A DNA stretch of 64,000 bases from the NCBI GenBank assembly GCA_029907475.1, contig JARYLU010000003.1, forward strand, positions 62,001 through 126,000, given 5' to 3'. Source of the stretch: Bacillota bacterium. GTDB taxonomy: Bacteria > Bacillota > DSM-12270 > Thermacetogeniales > Thermacetogeniaceae. The notes under the pieces are model-generated. The model was not told the DNA's origin. It ran no database searches and saw only the letters and a list, made by a program, of their open reading frames with translations. Of this stretch, positions 59,964 through 64,000 are shown piece by piece. Position 1 is the stretch's first letter. Every line of letters starts with the position of its first letter. The position numbers and the translations under genes were made by a program.

Positions 59964-60040
59964 GGCGGCGTAGCTCAGCTGGTCAGAGCATGCGGTTCAT
60001 ACCCGCAGTGTCGGGGGTTCGAATCCCTCCGCCGCTACCA
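59964..60040 (+). tRNA. tRNA-Met (elongator, CAT anticodon)
   Basis: A 77-base cloverleaf with encoded CCA. The anticodon loop is TTCATAC and the acceptor stem is GGCGGCG/CGCCGCT. The sequence closely parallels the Bacillus elongator tRNA-Met. A lysidine-modified tRNA-Ile2 also has CAT but a different body. Confidence 0.92.
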
Positions 60041-60054
60041 AAAGGATGACGAGG

Positions 60055-60130
60055 GGCCCGTTGGTCAAGTGGTCTAAGACACCGGCCTTTCAAGCCGGTA
60101 ACAGGGGTTCGAATCCCCTACGGGTCACCA
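60055..60130 (+). tRNA. tRNA-Glu (TTC anticodon)
   Basis: A 76-base cloverleaf with encoded CCA. The acceptor is GGCCCGT/ACGGGTC (one G-T pair), the anticodon loop CTTTCAA. Met and Glu tRNAs before spoIIE is the Bacillus arrangement. Confidence 0.93.
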
Positions 60131-60138
60131 GAAAATAC

Positions 60139-60164
60139 CCCCACCCGGGAAAGGGTGGGGTTTT
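60139..60164 (+). terminator. Intrinsic terminator of the tRNA cluster
   Basis: CCCCACCC (60139-60146) pairs with GGGTGGGG (60153-60160), followed by TTTT. Confidence 0.85.
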
Positions 60165-60238
60165 AATTAGGTCATAATTTGTCGGCGTTTTCCTGCCTTT
60201 TCATTCAAAAAATCCCTTATTTCTGAACTCCTGTGTAT

Positions 60239-60244
60239 TATAAT
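60239..60244 (+). promoter_or_regulatory. Candidate -10 element for spoIIE
   Basis: A perfect TATAAT lies 43 bases before spoIIE with no good -35 at 17 bases, as in Spo0A-activated sigma-A promoters. TTGTCGG near 60179 is a weak 0A-box-like sequence. Confidence 0.35.
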
Positions 60245-60286
60245 AGGTTAAGGTACCAAAATCTAACTGTTGGGAGTTTGGGAAAA

Positions 60287-61900
60287 ATGGGTTTCGGGCA
60301 GGTCCGGGTCCGGCAAGCTATGGCCGGTCTTTTCAGGGAAGCCGGGGAGCGGGCTCTCCTCTGGCAGTACTGCTTGCAATTTATTTTAGGTTTATCTGCC
60401 GGCCGCTTCCTGTTGGGTGGCCTCGCCCCTTTTGCACCCTCTTTTGCGGTTGCTTCGTTTGTTGCTGCAGAAAAGACTGCCTGGGCTGTTTTCGGGGGAA
60501 TGTTGCTCGGGGTCTTCACGCGGCCGGAATTCCTGGTACACCCCATGGGAAGTGTCTTTGCCGTCACGGGAGCGGTACTGCTGGCCCGCGGGATGAAAAA
60601 AGCTGGCGGGGAAAATTTCTTCGCTGCGGCAGGAGCAGCAGGGGGAGCCAACCTGCTTGTCAAAAGCTGTTTTTTTCTTTTTCTGAAGCTTCAGGCCAGC
60701 GTTTTTTTGGGGATTCTATGCGAATCTCTTCTGGCCGGGCTCTTTACCATTCCCTTTATTTACGCCTTAAAAGGAGTTCGGGGCCGGCCCGGGGAGATCA
60801 GGTTGCTCCTGGGGCTGGCATTAATTTTATGTGGCTTGGGAGACTTCCGAATCGGCCCAACAGTACTCCGGGAAGTAGGGGCGCGCGGCATTTTGCTGGT
60901 CGCGGCATTGGGTTGGGGCGCGGGCTGGGGCGCGGGCGCCGGTGTCTTGTTGGGGTTGTTGCTGGGCGGGGACCTTTTCCTGCTTCTTCCGAGGACGGGG
61001 CTCTACGCCGGCACCGGGTTTTTTTCCGGGATGCTCAACAGTTTCGGGCGATCTGGGGTGATTCTGGGGTTCTTGCTGGCAAGCCTGCTTTTTGCCTTTT
61101 TTTATGGGAATCCAGAACAACTTTCCGCACACCTTGCGGCAAGCGTCCTGGCAGCTTTAGTGTTTTACCTAGGTTCTCCTTTCCTGATCCGTCTCCTTGG
61201 GAGAGAAAGGCGGAAGAGTTTCCCCGGGCTGCCTCTCCAGGTCGAAATTGGATTTTCCCAGCGCCCCAAACCCACCGAACCCCTTTGCGGCGATAGTTTT
61301 AACTTTACCCGCCTGACCCCCAACCGTCTCTTGCTGACCGTAAGCGATGGGATGGGAACGGGAATCAATGCCGCCCGCGAAAGCAGGACTGTTGTTAAAA
61401 TGCTGGAACAATTGTTGGGAAACGGGTCTGATCCAGAAACCGCTGCGGGAATTATTAATACCGCTCTTTTCCTGCGGGGCGGGGAAGAAAGCGGAGCGAC
61501 GATTGATCTGGCTTTAGTCGATCTTGAGGCGGGAACTTTAGATTTTTTAAAGGCAGGAGCGCCTCCCAGCTTCCTGAAAAGAGGGGAGAGCGTCGAGGCC
61601 ATCAGATCTTCCTGCTGGCCCGCAGGAATTCTTGAGCAGGTTGAAGTCCAATTATTAAGGCGCCAGATTATGCCTGGAGATCTCCTGGTGATGGCAACGG
61701 ACGGTATTACCGAGGCGGATCAGAAGGGTGTAACACCTGGCGAATGGCTGTATACTTATTTTAAAGAGTTGGCACTTGACGACGCCCAGGTGATCGCCGA
61801 CCTGATTTTGAAGCGCGCCCTCCGGATTGGCGGGCTTCAGCACAGGGATGACATGACGGTCCTTGTGGTACGCTTTTATCGAGCATCGGAATTGGAGTGA
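60287..61900 (+). CDS. spoIIE: Stage II sporulation protein E, short form lacking the middle region
   Basis: About 537 residues against 827 in Bacillus. The N-terminal 300 residues form about ten membrane spans. The PP2C phosphatase begins near residue 319, with the metal-binding motifs CGDSFN, VSDGMGTG, ATDGITEA and HRDDMTVL. Only about 20 residues separate the two, so the roughly 260-residue region II, which mediates FtsZ contact and regulation, is missing. It should dephosphorylate SpoIIAA to activate sigma-F. ATG at 60287 follows GGGAG; upstream GTG and TTG codons lack a proper site. Confidence 0.9.
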   Translation: MGFGQVRVRQAMAGLFREAGERALLWQYCLQFILGLSAGRFLLGGLAPFAPSFAVASFVAAEKTAWAVFGGMLLGVFTRPEFLVHPMGSVFAVTGAVLLARGMKKAGGENFFAAAGAAGGANLLVKSCFFLFLKLQASVFLGILCESLLAGLFTIPFIYALKGVRGRPGEIRLLLGLALILCGLGDFRIGPTVLREVGARGILLVAALGWGAGWGAGAGVLLGLLLGGDLFLLLPRTGLYAGTGFFSGMLNSFGRSGVILGFLLASLLFAFFYGNPEQLSAHLAASVLAALVFYLGSPFLIRLLGRERRKSFPGLPLQVEIGFSQRPKPTEPLCGDSFNFTRLTPNRLLLTVSDGMGTGINAARESRTVVKMLEQLLGNGSDPETAAGIINTALFLRGGEESGATIDLALVDLEAGTLDFLKAGAPPSFLKRGESVEAIRSSCWPAGILEQVEVQLLRRQIMPGDLLVMATDGITEADQKGVTPGEWLYTYFKELALDDAQVIADLILKRALRIGGLQHRDDMTVLVVRFYRASELE

Positions 61901-61904
61901 AAGG

Positions 61905-63338
61905 ATGCCTGATTTTCGAACATTTCAAGAAAAGGTAAGGGATTTTATCGAAGAGAACCGGTTGCTCCCGCCGGGGATGGCGGTCGTTGTGGGGGTATCG
62001 GGTGGGGCAGATTCCATCGCCCTGCTCCACGTCCTTAGAGCCCTGGCTCCAGGCTACGGCCTGAGACTTCACGTTGCCCATTTAAACCACCTCCTGCGCC
62101 CCGATGCCCGGAAAGAGGCCGCTTTTGTCCAGAAGCTTGCCCGCAACTGGGGGATTCCCGTTACTGTCGGCTATTACCGGGTTGCACGCCTTGCAGCACT
62201 CCGGAAATTGGGAATTGAGGAAGCGGCGCGCCAGGCGCGCTACCGGTTTCTTTTTCACGTGGCACGCAGGGTTAGCGCGGGGCGGATCGCTCTCGGACAT
62301 CATGCGGGTGACCGTGTTGAAACAGTTATCTTCAACATCATGCGCGGCACCGGGCCCGCCGGTTTATCCGGCATCCCGGCCCGGCGCGAGTACATTATTC
62401 GCCCCCTGCTGGGGGTCACGAAGGAGGAAATTGAAGCTTATTGCCGGGATTGCGGTCTGACCTGGCTCACCGATCCCTCCAACCTGGAGACCCTTTATCT
62501 CCGGAATAAAATCCGGCACGAGCTTTTGCCTTATTTGCGGCGCGAATTCAATCCCAACGTCGACCGGGCAATTTTAAGGCTGGCAGATATCATGCAGGAG
62601 GAAAACCGCTTTTTGGAGAAATTGAGTGAGAGTTTGTTGCAAGATTTCGCCCGGCGGGGGAAACTTGGAGAAGTGCAATTTCCTCTCCCGGCCTTCCTGC
62701 AACTTCCCCTTGCCCTCCGGCGGCGGGTGCTCCGGACCGCGGCCCGAACTGCAGTTGGTGGTTTACGCGACATGGGTTACGACCACCTTGAGGATTGTCT
62801 GGCCTTTCTTGCGAAGGGACCCATTGGCGGAGAAATCCATTTGCCTCACGGTATCAGGCTGAGAAAAAGTTACGGTCTTTTTACGATTGGGCAGGTTTCA
62901 GAAACGGTTGCCGAATTGAAAGAAGTTTTAGATAAATTGGAAATACCGGGAAAAACAGAGGTCCCGGCGCTGGGCCTGATTTTCCACGCGCAAATTTGGG
63001 CGCGTGACAGGGAGAGCAAAAATGGTTTTATTTGCTCACGCCCCGGGAGGTACCAGGCTTTCTTTGATTATGATAAAATAAAATTGCCTTTATATGTGCG
63101 GACGCGCAGACCGGGGGATCGGATCCGACTGTTGGGTTTAGGAGGGACGAAAAAAATCAAGAACCTTTATAGCGACCTGAAGATACCCCGGCGTGAGCGG
63201 GAGCGTATTCCCCTTGTTGCTTCTGATGGCTTGATCTACTGGGTCGTGGGTTACAGGAGAAGTGAAGAAGCGCAGGTAACATCTCAAACCAGGCTCATCC
63301 TTGAGCTGCGCGCTTCAAAAGAAATTGAAGAGAGATAG
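61905..63338 (+). CDS. tilS: tRNA-Ile lysidine synthase
   Basis: A 477-residue protein. The N-type ATP-pyrophosphatase P-loop is GVSGGADSIALLH, followed by HVAHLNHLLRPDA, GHHAGDRVETVIFNIMRGTG, and LRNKIRHELLP. The C-terminal TilS domain ends in RRPGDRIRLLGLGGTKKIKNLYSDLKIPRRER. It converts C34 of tRNA-Ile2 to lysidine. ATG at 61905 follows GTGAAAGG and lies five bases after spoIIE. yabS and yabT, found between these genes in Bacillus, are absent. Confidence 0.96.
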   Translation: MPDFRTFQEKVRDFIEENRLLPPGMAVVVGVSGGADSIALLHVLRALAPGYGLRLHVAHLNHLLRPDARKEAAFVQKLARNWGIPVTVGYYRVARLAALRKLGIEEAARQARYRFLFHVARRVSAGRIALGHHAGDRVETVIFNIMRGTGPAGLSGIPARREYIIRPLLGVTKEEIEAYCRDCGLTWLTDPSNLETLYLRNKIRHELLPYLRREFNPNVDRAILRLADIMQEENRFLEKLSESLLQDFARRGKLGEVQFPLPAFLQLPLALRRRVLRTAARTAVGGLRDMGYDHLEDCLAFLAKGPIGGEIHLPHGIRLRKSYGLFTIGQVSETVAELKEVLDKLEIPGKTEVPALGLIFHAQIWARDRESKNGFICSRPGRYQAFFDYDKIKLPLYVRTRRPGDRIRLLGLGGTKKIKNLYSDLKIPRRERERIPLVASDGLIYWVVGYRRSEEAQVTSQTRLILELRASKEIEER

Positions 63339-63354
63339 TGAGTTGTGTTACAAT
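63325..63354 (+). promoter_or_regulatory. Candidate sigma-A promoter for ftsH
   Basis: TTGAAG (63325-63330), an 18-base spacer and TACAAT (63349-63354), overlapping the end of tilS. Confidence 0.5.
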
Positions 63355-63406
63355 ATGCTGAATGTTAGATCCAGTTTGACATATGGTTCGCGAGAGGAGG
63401 GATAAA

Positions 63407-64000
63407 GTGGGCCGCGTCTTGAAAAATTTATTGATTTATTTGGTGATTGTAATCTTTGCGGTCATGGCTGTTAAATTTGCAGTACCTCCCCAGTCTAGTC
63501 CGAAAGACTGGTCTTATAACCAGTTTTATACATCACTGGCTAATGGGAAAATTGAAAGCGTGAAATTAACCGGAAATGGTGAGGATGGCTACCAGGTTGA
63601 GGGAAGAACGAAGGATGGCCAGCAATTTACGACTTACGTTCCCCATCACGACTCGAATCTCCACCAGTTGCTGACAGAGAAGATGCTGGCAGGCGAGACG
63701 GATGTTGACTACAAGCCGCACCAGGGCACACCCTGGTGGGCGGGTCTCGTTTCGACCCTTCTCCCGATCCTCTTGATTGTAGGTTTTGTTTTTTTTATGC
63801 TCCAACAGACCCAGGGGAGCGGCAACCGGGTAATGCAGTTCGGGCGCAGCAGGGCAAGACTACTCGATCCCGAAAAGAAAAAGGTTACCTTTGCCGACGT
63901 TGCCGGCGTTGATGAGGCAAAGGAGGAACTCCAGGAAATTGTGGAGTTTCTCAAGGATCCGAAGAAGTACAACGAGATAGGTGCCAAAATTCCGAAGGGC
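63407..64000 (+). CDS. ftsH: ATP-dependent membrane protease FtsH (N-terminal part)
   Basis: The first 198 residues are visible before the window ends. TM1 is [18 protein letters not shown], an extracytoplasmic domain of about 75 residues follows ([19 protein letters not shown]), TM2 is [19 protein letters not shown], then the start of the AAA module ([16 protein letters not shown]). GTG at 63407 follows GAGAGGAGGG. FtsH degrades membrane and regulatory proteins and supports sporulation. hprT, which lies between tilS and ftsH in Bacillus, is missing here. Confidence 0.96.
   Translation, partial: MGRVLKNLLIYLVIVIFAVMAVKFAVPPQSSPKDWSYNQFYTSLANGKIESVKLTGNGEDGYQVEGRTKDGQQFTTYVPHHDSNLHQLLTEKMLAGETDVDYKPHQGTPWWAGLVSTLLPILLIVGFVFFMLQQTQGSGNRVMQFGRSRARLLDPEKKKVTFADVAGVDEAKEELQEIVEFLKDPKKYNEIGAKIPKG

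Noticed and set aside
59964-60040. The second CAT tRNA as tRNA-Ile2 (substrate of the nearby TilS)
   Set aside because: The body and acceptor stem match elongator tRNA-Met, not tRNA-Ile2.

Overview
This window looks like the chromosome of an endospore-forming, anaerobic, probably thermophilic or syntrophic member of the Clostridia-type Firmicutes. The evidence is the set of sporulation genes (spo0F, spoIID, spoIIID, yabP, yabQ, spoIIE), Gram-positive signature genes (rpoE, divIC, mbl), frequent TTG and GTG starts behind strong AGGAGG ribosome sites, and an oxygen-sensitive [NiFe] hydrogenase. No species is claimed. Nearly all genes are on the + strand; the only clear exceptions are two small CotF-like genes near 44 kb.

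Layout. At 0.001-3.2 kb there is an unusual signalling cluster: the end of one KaiC/RAD55-like ATPase, a second one, a V4R-domain protein, a winged-helix protein and a PAS histidine kinase. From 3.3 to 39.8 kb the order follows the Bacillus argS-rpoE-pyrG-spo0F-fba-tal-glpX-rho-rpmE-prfA-prmC-ywlC-ywlD-ywlE-rpiB-glyA-atp chain. Insertions into it include femAB/alr, a cysteine-rich protein, a DinG-type helicase, a LysM/M23 peptidase, cheW with a chemoreceptor, an ArsB/NhaD-type permease, and comEB/mazG/mnaA. From 40 to 48 kb comes ywmB-murAA-spoIID-[CotF-like genes where Bacillus has spoIIQ]-spoIIID-mbl-flhO-flhP, then a FlgJ-type rod protein and an SLH-domain protein. From 50.6 to 64 kb is the yabP-yabQ-divIC ... 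tRNA-spoIIE-tilS-ftsH chain, interrupted by a six-gene group 3b-type [NiFe] hydrogenase operon with its protease, hypA and hypB. A dying IS200/IS605 right end lies just upstream of that operon.

Working together. The window holds central carbon genes (fba, a transaldolase-family gene, glpX), nucleotide genes (pyrG, comEB), translation genes (argS, prfA, prmC, rpmE, tilS, sua5, three tRNAs), the complete F-type ATP synthase, cell-wall and shape genes (murAA, mbl, divIC, femAB, alr) and sporulation control. Several sporulation promoters can be read from sequence: tandem Spo0A boxes plus a sigma-H promoter before spo0F, a sigma-G promoter before the CotF-like pair, and a sigma-E-like promoter before yabP.

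Most unusual signals. (1) A dispersed intergenic repeat occurs as two full copies, before the chemoreceptor and before flhP/flgG. Their outer flanks lie in the same orientation, but the roughly 300-bp core between 8-bp inverted repeats is flipped. A third, core-less copy lies before murAA and two fragments lie elsewhere. (2) A (CAAT)15 tetranucleotide tract lies at 18.6 kb. (3) The hydrogenase electron-transfer subunits are fused in one protein. (4) SpoIIE lacks its middle regulatory region, and the YwlE-like phosphatase carries an inserted coiled coil.
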